From Xenococcaceae cyanobacterium MO_188.B32 (lineage in GTDB: Bacteria > Cyanobacteriota > Cyanobacteriia > Cyanobacteriales > Xenococcaceae), in contig JASJDJ010000023.1 of assembly GCA_030065635.1 (NCBI GenBank), positions 1 to 51,550 of the forward strand: 51,550 bases of DNA. Direction: 5' to 3'. Each line of letters opens with the position of its first letter. The stretch's first letter is position 1. Shown piece after piece: positions 36,125-45,267 of this stretch. The position numbers and the translations under genes were made by a program. The notes beneath the pieces are model-generated. The model saw only the letters and a program-made list of their open reading frames with translations. It was not told the origin of the DNA and made no database searches.

Positions 36125-36292
36125 ATTTTTGGTAGATAGGGATAATGAAGTCTGCAGATACACGCGGATAAACTTAGATATTACAATTAATCTTTTTAAT
36201 ATGAAAAATATATAAAAAACTACCCAAAACCTTTTGATACATAAGCTTTGGGTATAATTATTGTAAGCTTATTCAATTTTCATTATCCCTTC

Positions 36293-36571
36293 ATGACTCG
36301 ATCGACAGACAATACAGAAAAGTTACTAATTGAACTAACCAGTAAAATAGATAATTTAGGCAAAGATATTAAACAAGAGTTAATTAATATAGACAAAAGA
36401 TTAGTTGCTATTGAAACTAGAATGGATGAGCAAAAAAGTTCTATCGGTAAAATTCCCAAGCTAGCGGAAAAAGTAGGAGAGTTAAAAAACTGGCGACAAA
36501 TAGCGATAATAATTATCACTGGTACTGTAGGAACCCTTTTCGGTTGGTTTGTTAAAAGTGGAAGATTTTAA
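36293..36571 (+). CDS. Small coiled-coil membrane protein
   Basis: A 92-residue protein starting MTRSTDNTEKLLIELTSKID. It has one coiled-coil region (KEQ/IDKRL/IETRMDEQKSS) and a C-terminal membrane helix (WRQIAIIIITGTVGTLFGWF). I use ATG 36293; a TTG at 36248 would add 15 residues that overlap a TATAAT-like box (36253). Small tail-anchored coiled-coil proteins of this type are common in cyanobacteria with no known role. The frame is clean. Confidence 0.6.
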   Translation: MTRSTDNTEKLLIELTSKIDNLGKDIKQELINIDKRLVAIETRMDEQKSSIGKIPKLAEKVGELKNWRQIAIIIITGTVGTLFGWFVKSGRF

Positions 36572-36651
36572 CCAATACGAAAGCGTGCTAAAAGCTTTAC
36601 CTCATAACTAATTTGTAGAAGCGGTTCACCAATGCCCCTACAATTAACCGA

Positions 36652-37989
36652 TTACAATGCTCCCGCAGCAGTCCGATCTAAAATTCCCCCACTCAAATGG
36701 CTGGTAAGATTGATTGCCTGTAAAACTGGTTTGCCTTCTGCACCGTGAGGATAATCAATGACGCTAACAGCACCATTGCCTTGTTTGATATTCCAGAAAT
36801 TATCTGGCTTTAAACCCAAAAGATAGCAGATAATTACCTTATTGATAGCATCGTGAGCTACTACAATACCAGTTTGAGGAGAATCGGTGTTACTGTAAGC
36901 TTCAACAATTTTATGCCAAGCTTCGATCGCTCTGTCCCAAACTTGTTGTAAGTTTTCTCCTTCTGGCATTTGGACTGTTTCTGGGGCTTCTTTCCACTGA
37001 GTTAATAAACCGGGAAAATCCGCTTCAATCTCTGATTCTAGTTTTCCTTCCCATAAACCATGACAAATTTCTTGGAGTTGAGAATTAGATTCTAGAGTAA
37101 CGTTGGGATGGTGTTCTAAAATTAATTCCGCTGTTTCTTTAGGACGTAACATCGAACTGGTTACCGCAAAATCTATCTCTACATCTTTGAGAAATTCCGC
37201 AGCTTTTTTCCCTTGTGCTTTACCATTCTCATTGAGAGGAATATCTTTAATACCCTGAAATCTAGATTCTCTATTCCACTGGGTTTCTCCGTGGCGCACT
37301 AGCAGTAAACGAGGGCCATGGTGGGGGTTACGAGTAGACGGAAGAGGAATACCTAAATGGGCTGTTTGGTTGAGAGATTCTAATTGTACTGACTCACCAT
37401 AACCGCCAGTAAAATTTAAGATATTAATATTACAGTTAGATTGCTGAATAGAATGATAGAGTTCTGGGGGAATCCCAATAGCCGTCATAATTAAGCAGCG
37501 ATTGATACCATTATGGGCAGTAATTAAAATGGTTTGCCCTTGGTGTTGAGGAATAATTTTTTGCCAAAACTGTTCTGCTTGTTGATAGAGAGAGAGGACA
37601 GGATAATGTTCTTTTCCTCCATCTAAAACCATCTTAAATTGATGGGGATTTTCTTTCCATTGGCGGTATTCCCGAGCGTATTTTTCTGCTACTTCTTGTT
37701 TTTGCTTTTTTTCCCACAGAGGTAGATCGATCTCCATTAATTGGTCTGTAGGTTGCACGATAGGAGGATTATTTAAACAAGCATGGATAGTTTTAGCGGT
37801 TTGTTTTGCTCGTTGCAGAGGGCTACAATAATAAGCATCAATTTTGACATTACTAAGAGTTTGACCAACTACTTTGGCATCAGCAATCCCTTTTTCCGTT
37901 AAGACTGACTCATCGCAACGACCTTGAATTATCTTTTGAGCATTGTAGTTGCTTTGTCCGTGACGCACGATAATAACGCGAGTAGTCAA
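36652..37989 (-). CDS. Tandem histidine phosphatase (PGAM-like) protein
   Basis: Two complete phosphoglycerate-mutase-type domains sit in one 445-residue chain. Domain 1 has the catalytic RHGQSNYNAQKIIQGRCDES and ITAHNGINRCLI; domain 2 has RHGETQWNRESRFQGIKD and VAHDAINKVIICYLLG. Each has the first histidine, the arginine and the second histidine of the family, so both look active. Such tandem cyanobacterial proteins relate to phosphoserine phosphatase or fructose-bisphosphatase activities, but the substrate is not readable. Transcribed from near a heptanucleotide repeat, away from the CPBP gene. Confidence 0.88.
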   Translation of the reverse strand: MTTRVIIVRHGQSNYNAQKIIQGRCDESVLTEKGIADAKVVGQTLSNVKIDAYYCSPLQRAKQTAKTIHACLNNPPIVQPTDQLMEIDLPLWEKKQKQEVAEKYAREYRQWKENPHQFKMVLDGGKEHYPVLSLYQQAEQFWQKIIPQHQGQTILITAHNGINRCLIMTAIGIPPELYHSIQQSNCNINILNFTGGYGESVQLESLNQTAHLGIPLPSTRNPHHGPRLLLVRHGETQWNRESRFQGIKDIPLNENGKAQGKKAAEFLKDVEIDFAVTSSMLRPKETAELILEHHPNVTLESNSQLQEICHGLWEGKLESEIEADFPGLLTQWKEAPETVQMPEGENLQQVWDRAIEAWHKIVEAYSNTDSPQTGIVVAHDAINKVIICYLLGLKPDNFWNIKQGNGAVSVIDYPHGAEGKPVLQAINLTSHLSGGILDRTAAGAL

Positions 37990-38030
37990 TCTTCTAAGCC
38001 TCCTAATCGATTTCAGTTTTAGTTATAACT

Positions 38031-38065
38031 CTGAACTCCGAACTCCGAACTCCGAACTCCGAACT
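38031..38065. repeat. Heptanucleotide tandem repeat (STRR), CCGAACT x5
   Basis: CTGAACT then CCGAACT four times, head to tail, in the divergent gap between the histidine phosphatase and the CPBP protease. Confidence 0.9.
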
Positions 38066-38217
38066 CCCGTTAATCCACATTGGATGATAACATCAATTGT
38101 CCTGAGAAGCAGCAAGTAGTTAAATTGTACTCAAATTTAAAATCTTGAAACGATGAGAAGATAGGGGGGATGGGATAATGTCTAAAATATATCTACAAAA
38201 TTGCCTATGGAGGATAA

Positions 38218-39804
38218 ATGATCATCAAGAGGTTGATTTTAGCCTTGTTAACAGTTTTAGCGATCGCCCGAATTATATCTTCTCTGGGAGATAGTTTATC
38301 TCAACCTCAGATTCAAAGTCGCTTAGAACTATATCAAACCAATTTAGTCTTACGTATAACTGAGTTTTCTGTGGAAGAAGAACAAGCTAACTTACAAAAT
38401 GCGCTCGATTCTCTAGTAGGCAAACAACCATTAGAAGCAGCAGAAAAACAATATAAAAAGGCTCGTCAACAAATAGCTGTTAGTCGTGAGAATTTTCAAG
38501 CGCAATTAGATAAACTTTCATCTAAGGTAAATACTAATAATAATATCGAACCCTCCAATCTAGAAATTATTGCTGATTCTCAAACCAACGAAATTATTTC
38601 TCTACAACAACAAGAATTAACTAAACAAGTTGCCGAAATTAATAGTTTTATTAATGAATTAGATATTAAAATTGGAATTCTCAATGCTGCTCAAGATGAT
38701 ATTGATGAAGCGATATCTGTTTGGAATAAAACCATTGAGCGTATAAACAATCCTCAAGATAAATTTGCTCGGACAGCAAAAATACTCAAAAATTTGTGGT
38801 CTGAATCACCTCAAGTTACTACTCAAGCAGAATCAATTATTAATAATAATTTAGCTGGTTGGTTTCAAAATAGAGTTCTTAAGCAATTATACATCGTAGA
38901 AAATCGGCAAAGCGATCTATCTAATTTACAAAAAAAAGAACAAGAATTAGCCGAAAAAGCTATTTTAAAATTGGCTTTAATCAGTAGTATCCCCTTTTTA
39001 GGAGGAATTACGGGATTTATCTTGTTAATTATTTTACTCGTTCAATGGGTTTGGAAAAAAGAAGAATCAGTATTAGGGACAAATAGTAATACTGCTTGGA
39101 CAACCCCTTGGGATTGGGAAATTATTTGGCAAGTTTTAATTGTTGGGTTTTTCTTTATTGGGCAATTTCTCCTTCCTTTTATTTTAGGTCTATCGGGTTT
39201 TAATCCGGTAAATTATAGTTTGCGGTTTAAAGCATTGTATGTTTTAGCTACTTACATTTTGATGTCTATTAGCGGAATTGCTGTTCTTTATTTCTCCATT
39301 AAATCTTTTCTGCCTTTACCTGAAAATTGGTTTCGTTTTAAATGGCTTAGTAACTGGTTTGTATGGGGATTTGGTGGCTATTTAATTGCTTTACCTTTGG
39401 TGTTAATAGTATCTTTGATTAATCAGCAAATATGGCAAGGACAAGGCGGTAGTAATCCTTTATTGTTTTTGGCTCTTCAGGCACAAGATAAAGTTGCTTT
39501 AGCTATCTTTTTTATCACTGCTTCTGTGGCTGCGCCTATCTTTGAAGAAATTATGTTTAGAGGTTTTTTATTACCTTCTTTAACTCGTTACGTACCAGTA
39601 TGGAGTTCTATTGTTATCAGTGGGCTAATTTTTGCGATCGCCCATTTAAGTCTTTCCGAAGTTCTACCTTTAGCTACTCTCGGAATTATTTTAGGGTTCG
39701 TTTATACGCGATCGCGTAATCTTCTTGCCCCTATGTTACTTCATAGTCTGTGGAATAGTGGCACTCTTTTAAGTCTATTTATTTTAGGCAGCGATCTTGG
39801 TTAA
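38218..39804 (+). CDS. CPBP intramembrane metalloprotease with N-terminal coiled coil
   Basis: The 528-residue protein begins with a membrane helix (KRLILALLTVLAIARIISSL), then about 200 residues of coiled coil outside the membrane (EAAEKQYKKARQQIAVSREN). A membrane domain of about eight helices follows, holding the CPBP/CAAX-protease motifs EEIMFRGFLLPSLTRY (E-E-x3-R, about 442), FAIAHLSLSEVLPLA and HSLWNSGTL. Family members cut membrane proteins or process prenylated or bacteriocin substrates. The extended coiled-coil module is unusual for the family. A GGAGG ribosome site lies 4 bases before the ATG. It is convergent with the response regulator. Confidence 0.88.
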   Translation: MIIKRLILALLTVLAIARIISSLGDSLSQPQIQSRLELYQTNLVLRITEFSVEEEQANLQNALDSLVGKQPLEAAEKQYKKARQQIAVSRENFQAQLDKLSSKVNTNNNIEPSNLEIIADSQTNEIISLQQQELTKQVAEINSFINELDIKIGILNAAQDDIDEAISVWNKTIERINNPQDKFARTAKILKNLWSESPQVTTQAESIINNNLAGWFQNRVLKQLYIVENRQSDLSNLQKKEQELAEKAILKLALISSIPFLGGITGFILLIILLVQWVWKKEESVLGTNSNTAWTTPWDWEIIWQVLIVGFFFIGQFLLPFILGLSGFNPVNYSLRFKALYVLATYILMSISGIAVLYFSIKSFLPLPENWFRFKWLSNWFVWGFGGYLIALPLVLIVSLINQQIWQGQGGSNPLLFLALQAQDKVALAIFFITASVAAPIFEEIMFRGFLLPSLTRYVPVWSSIVISGLIFAIAHLSLSEVLPLATLGIILGFVYTRSRNLLAPMLLHSLWNSGTLLSLFILGSDLG

Positions 39805-39808
39805 GTGT

Positions 39809-39843
39809 AACTACTAACTACGAACTACTAACCACTAACTCCT
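39809..39843. repeat. Heptanucleotide tandem repeat (STRR), AACTACT x5
   Basis: AACTACT, AACTACG, AACTACT, AACCACT, AACTCCT, between the convergent CPBP and response-regulator genes. The last unit touches the regulator's stop codon. Confidence 0.8.
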
Positions 39844-40723
39844 AAAAACTAATCATTAAAAACATCACAATAATAGCTAGCAAAGAAATTAAAAACAATT
39901 TGTATAAAGTGCCCAGTTTATTTTCTAGCTGCTGATAAGATTCTCGTAGCTGCATTAACTGCACTCTAATCATCTTTTGTTCTTGCAAACTATTATTTAA
40001 GTTACTTAAACCTTGGCTTTCTATGTGTCCTCTAAAAGAACCCCATTCATCTTGCATTTGTTGAAATACTTTTTGCTGAAATACCCTTAATCCCTGTTCT
40101 ACTTCTGCTTTAATATCATTTAAATTAACATCAATATCTAACAACATTTCATTTCTAATTTTGCTCGTTTCTTCATGTATTTTGTTGAAAATTTCTTCGC
40201 GAAGCTTATTATTTTCTGAGTCAATAACTTGATTGAATTCAACTTGAATATCTTCTAGCCGTTCGTTTAATTCTTGTTCTATATACCTTAAATCTTCGTT
40301 ATTATTAGAGCCAAAGTTTTTGGATATTTTTTCATATAATCCTGGTGCTAGTTGAAAATAACCTTGAGCAATAGAGCGAATAACAGTAGCTAGTTCTTCC
40401 GCAGAACTATTCTTGAGCATATATCCATTCGCGCCTACTTGTAGAGCCTGATTAACACATTCTTGGCTATCGTGAGAACTTAGCACTAAAACTTTGGTTT
40501 GCGGAAAACGCTGACGAATAATTTTGATGGTTGTTAAGCCATCGATCCCAGGCATTTCTAAGTCAATAACTGCTACATCGGGATGATGTTTTTCTATTTC
40601 TTCGATCGCCTTTATGCCATTATCAACACTGACAATAACTTGAATATCACCTTCATTTTCTAAATATATTTGTAGTGCTTGTCTAATTAAGTTTTGGTCA
40701 TCTGCTACCAATACACGAATCAT
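39842..40723 (-). CDS. Membrane-tethered response regulator (receiver, coiled coil, TM)
   Basis: Residues 1-120 form a CheY-type receiver: IRVLVADDQNLIRQA, phosphoacceptor Asp54 in PDVAVIDLEMPGIDG, the T/S switch VLVLSSHDS and the conserved Lys in GYMLKNS. No DNA-binding or enzymatic output domain follows. Residues 140-265 form a long coiled coil (EQELNERLEDIQVEFNQ, EETSKIRNEMLLDIDVNLND), and the chain ends in a membrane helix (273-292, FLISLLAIIVMFLMISF). It thus looks like a tail-anchored response regulator that signals by assembly at a membrane. No kinase is adjacent; its convergent neighbour is a coiled-coil CPBP protease. Confidence 0.85.
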   Translation of the reverse strand: MIRVLVADDQNLIRQALQIYLENEGDIQVIVSVDNGIKAIEEIEKHHPDVAVIDLEMPGIDGLTTIKIIRQRFPQTKVLVLSSHDSQECVNQALQVGANGYMLKNSSAEELATVIRSIAQGYFQLAPGLYEKISKNFGSNNNEDLRYIEQELNERLEDIQVEFNQVIDSENNKLREEIFNKIHEETSKIRNEMLLDIDVNLNDIKAEVEQGLRVFQQKVFQQMQDEWGSFRGHIESQGLSNLNNSLQEQKMIRVQLMQLRESYQQLENKLGTLYKLFLISLLAIIVMFLMISF

Positions 40724-41145
40724 TGCAATATCCTAAAGAGTTAAATATTATTTTTGATTATTTTTGGCGTATTTAAATGTAAAATTTATGTAAAAGCCAT
40801 AGAAATGAGAATTTTTATTACTTAAAATAAGACTACCTCATTTTATCTTGTTGCTTTGCCAGCCGAATAATATATTATCCATGAATATTGACGGCGGAGT
40901 AACGGTGACCGAGAAGGATGGCGAAGAGACCTCGCTTTATCCAACCCTTAGTGTTGACACTTTCCGAACAAATTGTAAATTGTGCAGATTAAATGCATAT
41001 TAGCTTACTAAAAAAATCTCTTTATCTCCCACCACCGTGTTAGCAACACAAGCAACTAAAGCTATCGGCATTAATTTTCGCTCAAATAAGGCTCGAGCAA
41101 ATTCCCCTAAAATTTTTACAGTTTAACCATCTAGATTTTTACAGT
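40724..41145. other. Intergenic region with a GC-rich islet
   Basis: A 422-base gap. A GC-richer islet (about 40885-40950: GACGGCGGAGTAACGGTGAC, GAGAAGGATGGCGAAGAGAC) stands out from AT-rich flanks. A 40-codon ATG frame (40881-41003) crosses it, but has no ribosome site and other frames are also open, so I do not call it. The islet may be a mobile-element or gene remnant. Confidence 0.45.
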
Positions 41146-41157
41146 TTAACCATCTAG
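41112..41157. repeat. 23-bp tandem duplication across the BCD transporter stop codon
   Basis: ATTTTTACAGTTTAACCATC plus TAG occurs twice in a row (41112-41134, 41135-41157). On the minus strand the inner copy holds the codons L-D-G and the TAA stop, so the outer copy is a duplicated stop region beyond the gene. Slippage is the simplest cause. Confidence 0.85.
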
Positions 41158-42603
41158 ATCCCCTTCCATCACGGTGGCCATCGCCTTTCCTGTAGTATTT
41201 TTGAACTCTAGGACGTTGACTCGATCGAGAATAAAAATAGACAGGAGCATGCCTAAAGCTTGAACCGCAAAAACCGAACCATATGCCAAGACAGGGGTAG
41301 TAAAAATAGCTTTACCAATATCTAAAATAACTCCGCCAACTACTGTGGCTAAAGCTCTCGACATTGCTTGGGCTAGTCCCCAGGCACCGATAAAAGTACC
41401 TGCGGTTTCGGCTGCGGTAAGATCGAGCATCAAACTAATACCGCCAATAGTAGCCATTCCTGCTGCGATACCAAATAGAATCATTGCTGTTTTCAGGATA
41501 TTTTCTTGTTGAGTAAATCCTGCCAAAATAATTAAACCAAAACAAACAGCAACCAACAGACAACCAAATTTGGTGGTTAATTTTTTACCCAGACGAGGAG
41601 CAATTAAAAATCCTGTAGTACTATAACCAAGAAGGATACCAATACCCCAAAAGGCATTAAGTTTGGTAGTATTGGCGATCGACATACCAAAAACTTCTCC
41701 ACCATAAGGCTCTAGCACCGCTTCCTGCATAAATAAACTAATTGTAAACAAACATAAAAAAGAGAAAAAGATACCCGTTTGTCGGCTAGCAGTAAGGATT
41801 CTAAAGGCTCTACCAAAACCGATCTTATCTTCTCTCTCTACAGAATTAGAACGAGAAGAGAAACGAGAATACTTTCTTTCTACCCCCCAGGTAGCAATTA
41901 CGGCTAAAGCAATCACTAAAAAAGGCACAAAGGAAAAAACAGAATTAATTGGTGCTTGTAAATTGTCTAAGGGAATTTGTCCTGCCTCTACTCCTCCAGG
42001 GTTAATATTCTTGAGAACGATACCACCACTAATACCACCAATAACAATCCCCACCATGAGCATCGACCATACTACCGCTACTAGTTTTGAGCGATTTTCT
42101 TCTTCAGAAATATCTACTAGTAAAGCAGTAAACGGAGTCGAACTAGAGCTAACCGCCAAACCGTAAACGACCATAATTAGTGCGAGTACGGCAGTCCAGC
42201 CCATCGTCTGTACATTCCACAACCATCCATCATTGGCTCTGACAAGACTACCTAGTTGCCAAACCGCTTGTACTGCTAAAAATACAGCCAAGCCAAAAAC
42301 AACTGCTCCTATCCGCACATAACTAGTACGGTGGAGTCCAAATATGGGTTTAGAGTCGGATAATTGTCCAAACCAAATTCTCGCAGGAGCAACAAATTGA
42401 GCGACAGCTAAAACTCCAGCAGTAATAGTAGCAGGAATACCTAATTCGCTAATCATCACACGATTGAGTACGGCTAAAGTTAATACTGCCATTAATCCCA
42501 ATCCCAGGTTAAATAAACCCAGACGAAAAACATTCAGTATTCCCATTTGACGTTGAGGGCGAATGCTTGAAGAAGGGGGTTCAGAAAAATTGCTAGTAGA
42601 CAT
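41146..42603 (-). CDS. BCD/PucC-family MFS transporter (chlorophyll delivery)
   Basis: The 485-residue protein has about twelve membrane helices and the family start FRLGLFNLGLGLMAVLTLAV followed by LNRVMISELGIPATITAG, FVAPARIWFGQLSDS and RTSYVRIGA. The central VYGLAVSSSSTPFTALLVDI and C-terminal GAWGLAQAMSRALATVVGG motifs match PucC-like proteins. In phototrophs this family moves or delivers (bacterio)chlorophyll to light-harvesting complexes; in cyanobacteria members lie near antenna or chlorophyll genes. No such gene is adjacent, so the pigment link is by family only. Confidence 0.88.
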   Translation of the reverse strand: MSTSNFSEPPSSSIRPQRQMGILNVFRLGLFNLGLGLMAVLTLAVLNRVMISELGIPATITAGVLAVAQFVAPARIWFGQLSDSKPIFGLHRTSYVRIGAVVFGLAVFLAVQAVWQLGSLVRANDGWLWNVQTMGWTAVLALIMVVYGLAVSSSSTPFTALLVDISEEENRSKLVAVVWSMLMVGIVIGGISGGIVLKNINPGGVEAGQIPLDNLQAPINSVFSFVPFLVIALAVIATWGVERKYSRFSSRSNSVEREDKIGFGRAFRILTASRQTGIFFSFLCLFTISLFMQEAVLEPYGGEVFGMSIANTTKLNAFWGIGILLGYSTTGFLIAPRLGKKLTTKFGCLLVAVCFGLIILAGFTQQENILKTAMILFGIAAGMATIGGISLMLDLTAAETAGTFIGAWGLAQAMSRALATVVGGVILDIGKAIFTTPVLAYGSVFAVQALGMLLSIFILDRVNVLEFKNTTGKAMATVMEGDLDG

Positions 42604-42773
42604 TTGTTCTTAAGAAAAGCGATCTATCCTAGAAACCTAAAAGAGAATACTAACAAAAGTCAAGAAAGTTCGAGTTAGTAGTGACGTTTCAGGGAACGTC
42701 CGTACGGGAGTTCGTAGTTATTGGGAACGGGCTTAAACCGAGGAATGCAGTTAGTAATTGAATCTAAAAACTA

Positions 42774-45188
42774 CTACTCACACTGATTGTTATCAACAGG
42801 AACAAACGCCAAACCATATTGCTGGTTGGGACAAGATATCACTTCTACCAATACTACAGGAGGGTCATGGCGATCGCCATACTCATTAAACTTAATTGTT
42901 CCTGTAGCTCCTTCAGCAACAAAATCAGAATCTGCTAGAGTTTTTTGTGTACTTTTGCGGGTTGGTTTATGTTGTTCTTCTAATCCTTGAATCACTGCGC
43001 GGGTAGCATCATAAGATAAAGCAGTACGAGGACTGACAAACCCTTTCCATAATTGGTAACTATTTTGAGTAAATTCTTCATTAGAACTACTCAAACGATG
43101 CCAAGGTACGGAAATAACAAATTTATCAAACAGCTGTAATTGACCGAGTTCTAGAATTCTCGGACTATATAAAGCCCATCCTCCTGCAATCCAATGACGA
43201 CCTTGATTGGCTCTAATAATCTCAATAGAGTTAGATAGAGAGTGAGTAACCTGATCGTCAGGAAGTAAAACAATAGCTGTATCGGAACTCTTGCCTACTT
43301 TATTCATGGCTTGTTTGACATTAAAGCCAGGTTGGGAAAAATCATCCTCGGCAACAATAGTTCCTCCTTGCTCGCGAAAAATGCGGGTAAATTCTTCCCA
43401 GAAAGACCTAGTATAAGGGCTGTTAGGATTGTAAAAAACCGCTGCTTGCTTTTGTCCTTTGCCAATTAAATAAATAGCTAAATACTCGGCTTTGGTGCTG
43501 ATATTAGGGACAGTACGAAAAAAATAATCTCTCGGTTGTTTGCTGAGGTCTTCTGTAGTACTCCCAGGAGAGATCGAGACTAACTTATCGTCATTATAAA
43601 GATCGACTGTTGCTAAAGTCATATCACTGGTATAGTGACCTATAACAGCCAAGATATCTTTTCGCTCGATTAAATCTTTTGCTCTTTGTTGCGCTTCTCG
43701 AGCGATATTGACATCGTCTGCAATTACAACTTTAAGACCTTTTTGATTAATTGTTTTTTTCTTTAAAAAATTATCCCCAGGTAACTCCTCCCAGCCATTT
43801 TCTAAATCTAAATTAATTTCTGTTTGTGCCTGAGCTACTCCTCGCAAAATTTCTCTAGCCATATCGGCATCTTTGACATCTGTACCTGGCTTAGAATTGA
43901 TCGGCGCAACTACGGCAATGGTATAGTATTCTACGTCTTGAGTTTCTAAAAAGGCATTATTTAAATAAATGAGAGTTTCTGGGTCTCTTTGCTTTTCTTT
44001 GGCCCACGAATTTTGCCAAGCAGTCAGTGCTTCTCGATATTTTCCCTCGGCAAATAATTTAGCTCCTCTCTCTTTTTGAGGTGTAATCGAGTTAACGTCT
44101 AAAATCTCTTCCCCTTCGCTAATAAAATCATCTTGTTTTTGTTCTCCAATAACGACTTGTTCCCTACCATTCAAATCACTTCGGTTTTTCCTGGACAAGT
44201 TTAATTCTGTTAACGCTATTTGAGTTACTAATGTACTTATGCCCAAGATTAAACCACCAATAACTCCTAGTAAAGCCAATCCTGAAATCCAAATAGGCAA
44301 GCCTGAGGGTTTATTGAGCAAGGGGTTATAAACAGTAATTTGAGTAGGTTTAGTTAATTTCTCTAAATCTATCAGTACCTCTGTTACCGACTGATAGCGT
44401 TGTTTAAAGTCATAACGCACCATTTTATTGAGGATACGTTCTAAAGCAGGACTTACTTGCACCGGTTCTTTATCTGATACCGAATAATTCCAGATTTTTT
44501 CGCTTGTTTGGGGATCTGAGGGGAAATTATTGGGGTCTAACCCTGTCAGGGCTTGAATACCGATTATACCTACAGAATAGATATCACTATTGGGTCGAGG
44601 ATTTCCATGTCCTTGTTCGGGAGCTATGTAACCTGGTGTACCAATAGCAATAGTATGGCTGATTTTTCCAGATTCGGTAATTGCCAGGGTACTAATTTCT
44701 TTGACTGCACCAAAATCAATTAAAAAAATCTTGCCATCTACTCGACGAATAAGATTAGACGGTTTGATATCTCGATGAATAACATGATTATTGTGGACAA
44801 ATTGCAAAATTTCCAAAATATCTTGCAATAGTTGAATCACTTCTTCTTCACTAAATTTCTTCCCTGGAAGTAATTCTTCACTAAGGCTACGACCGAATAT
44901 ATACTCTTGGATTAAATAAAAATTATTATTGTTAAGAAAACACTTATCAAGATGGGGTATTTGTTCGTGTTGACCTAATAATTCTAAAGTTCTGGCTTCT
45001 GTTTCAAAACGTTTTTGTATTTCTTGTGGTTTAAATTGTGGTGAAGGTTTAATTTCCTTAACAACACAGGGAGGTTTAGTCAATTTTCCTAAGTCTTCAG
45101 CCAGATAGGTTCTTGCAAATCCTCCTTCTCCTAATTTGTCAATGATTCTGTAATATCTGCCTACTATTTCCCCTTGCTTGAGACTCAT
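42774..45188 (-). CDS. Receptor-like Ser/Thr kinase with LivJ-type ligand-binding domain
   Basis: Residues 1-275 are a Hanks-type kinase: glycine loop KLGEGGFARTYLAED, Lys in CVVKEIKP, catalytic VIHRDIKPSNLIRR, DFG in FLIDFGAVKE and GTPGYIAPEQ. A membrane helix follows (about 298-320, ISGLALLGVIGGLILGIST). Outside, a short TPR-like stretch (about 376-415) leads to a type I periplasmic-binding domain (about 420-790): YTIAVVAPINSKPG, AREILRGVAQAQTEINLD, DILAVIGHYTSDMTLATVDL, KLVSISPGSTTEDL, KAEYLAIYLIGKGQKQAAVF. The fusion would let a bound amino acid or similar ligand control a cytoplasmic kinase. Ligand and substrates unknown. Confidence 0.9.
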   Translation of the reverse strand: MSLKQGEIVGRYYRIIDKLGEGGFARTYLAEDLGKLTKPPCVVKEIKPSPQFKPQEIQKRFETEARTLELLGQHEQIPHLDKCFLNNNNFYLIQEYIFGRSLSEELLPGKKFSEEEVIQLLQDILEILQFVHNNHVIHRDIKPSNLIRRVDGKIFLIDFGAVKEISTLAITESGKISHTIAIGTPGYIAPEQGHGNPRPNSDIYSVGIIGIQALTGLDPNNFPSDPQTSEKIWNYSVSDKEPVQVSPALERILNKMVRYDFKQRYQSVTEVLIDLEKLTKPTQITVYNPLLNKPSGLPIWISGLALLGVIGGLILGISTLVTQIALTELNLSRKNRSDLNGREQVVIGEQKQDDFISEGEEILDVNSITPQKERGAKLFAEGKYREALTAWQNSWAKEKQRDPETLIYLNNAFLETQDVEYYTIAVVAPINSKPGTDVKDADMAREILRGVAQAQTEINLDLENGWEELPGDNFLKKKTINQKGLKVVIADDVNIAREAQQRAKDLIERKDILAVIGHYTSDMTLATVDLYNDDKLVSISPGSTTEDLSKQPRDYFFRTVPNISTKAEYLAIYLIGKGQKQAAVFYNPNSPYTRSFWEEFTRIFREQGGTIVAEDDFSQPGFNVKQAMNKVGKSSDTAIVLLPDDQVTHSLSNSIEIIRANQGRHWIAGGWALYSPRILELGQLQLFDKFVISVPWHRLSSSNEEFTQNSYQLWKGFVSPRTALSYDATRAVIQGLEEQHKPTRKSTQKTLADSDFVAEGATGTIKFNEYGDRHDPPVVLVEVISCPNQQYGLAFVPVDNNQCE

Positions 45189-45267
45189 ACGTCTTACTCA
45201 ATCTGCTTAATTAATTTTAATATTGTCGTAGAGTTTGATTAATTTATGCATATCAAAAGTTAATATA

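Noticed and set aside
40881..41003. 40-codon ATG frame through the GC-rich islet
   Set aside because: No ribosome site, several other frames open in the same place and no similarity I recognise; kept only as a finding about the islet.
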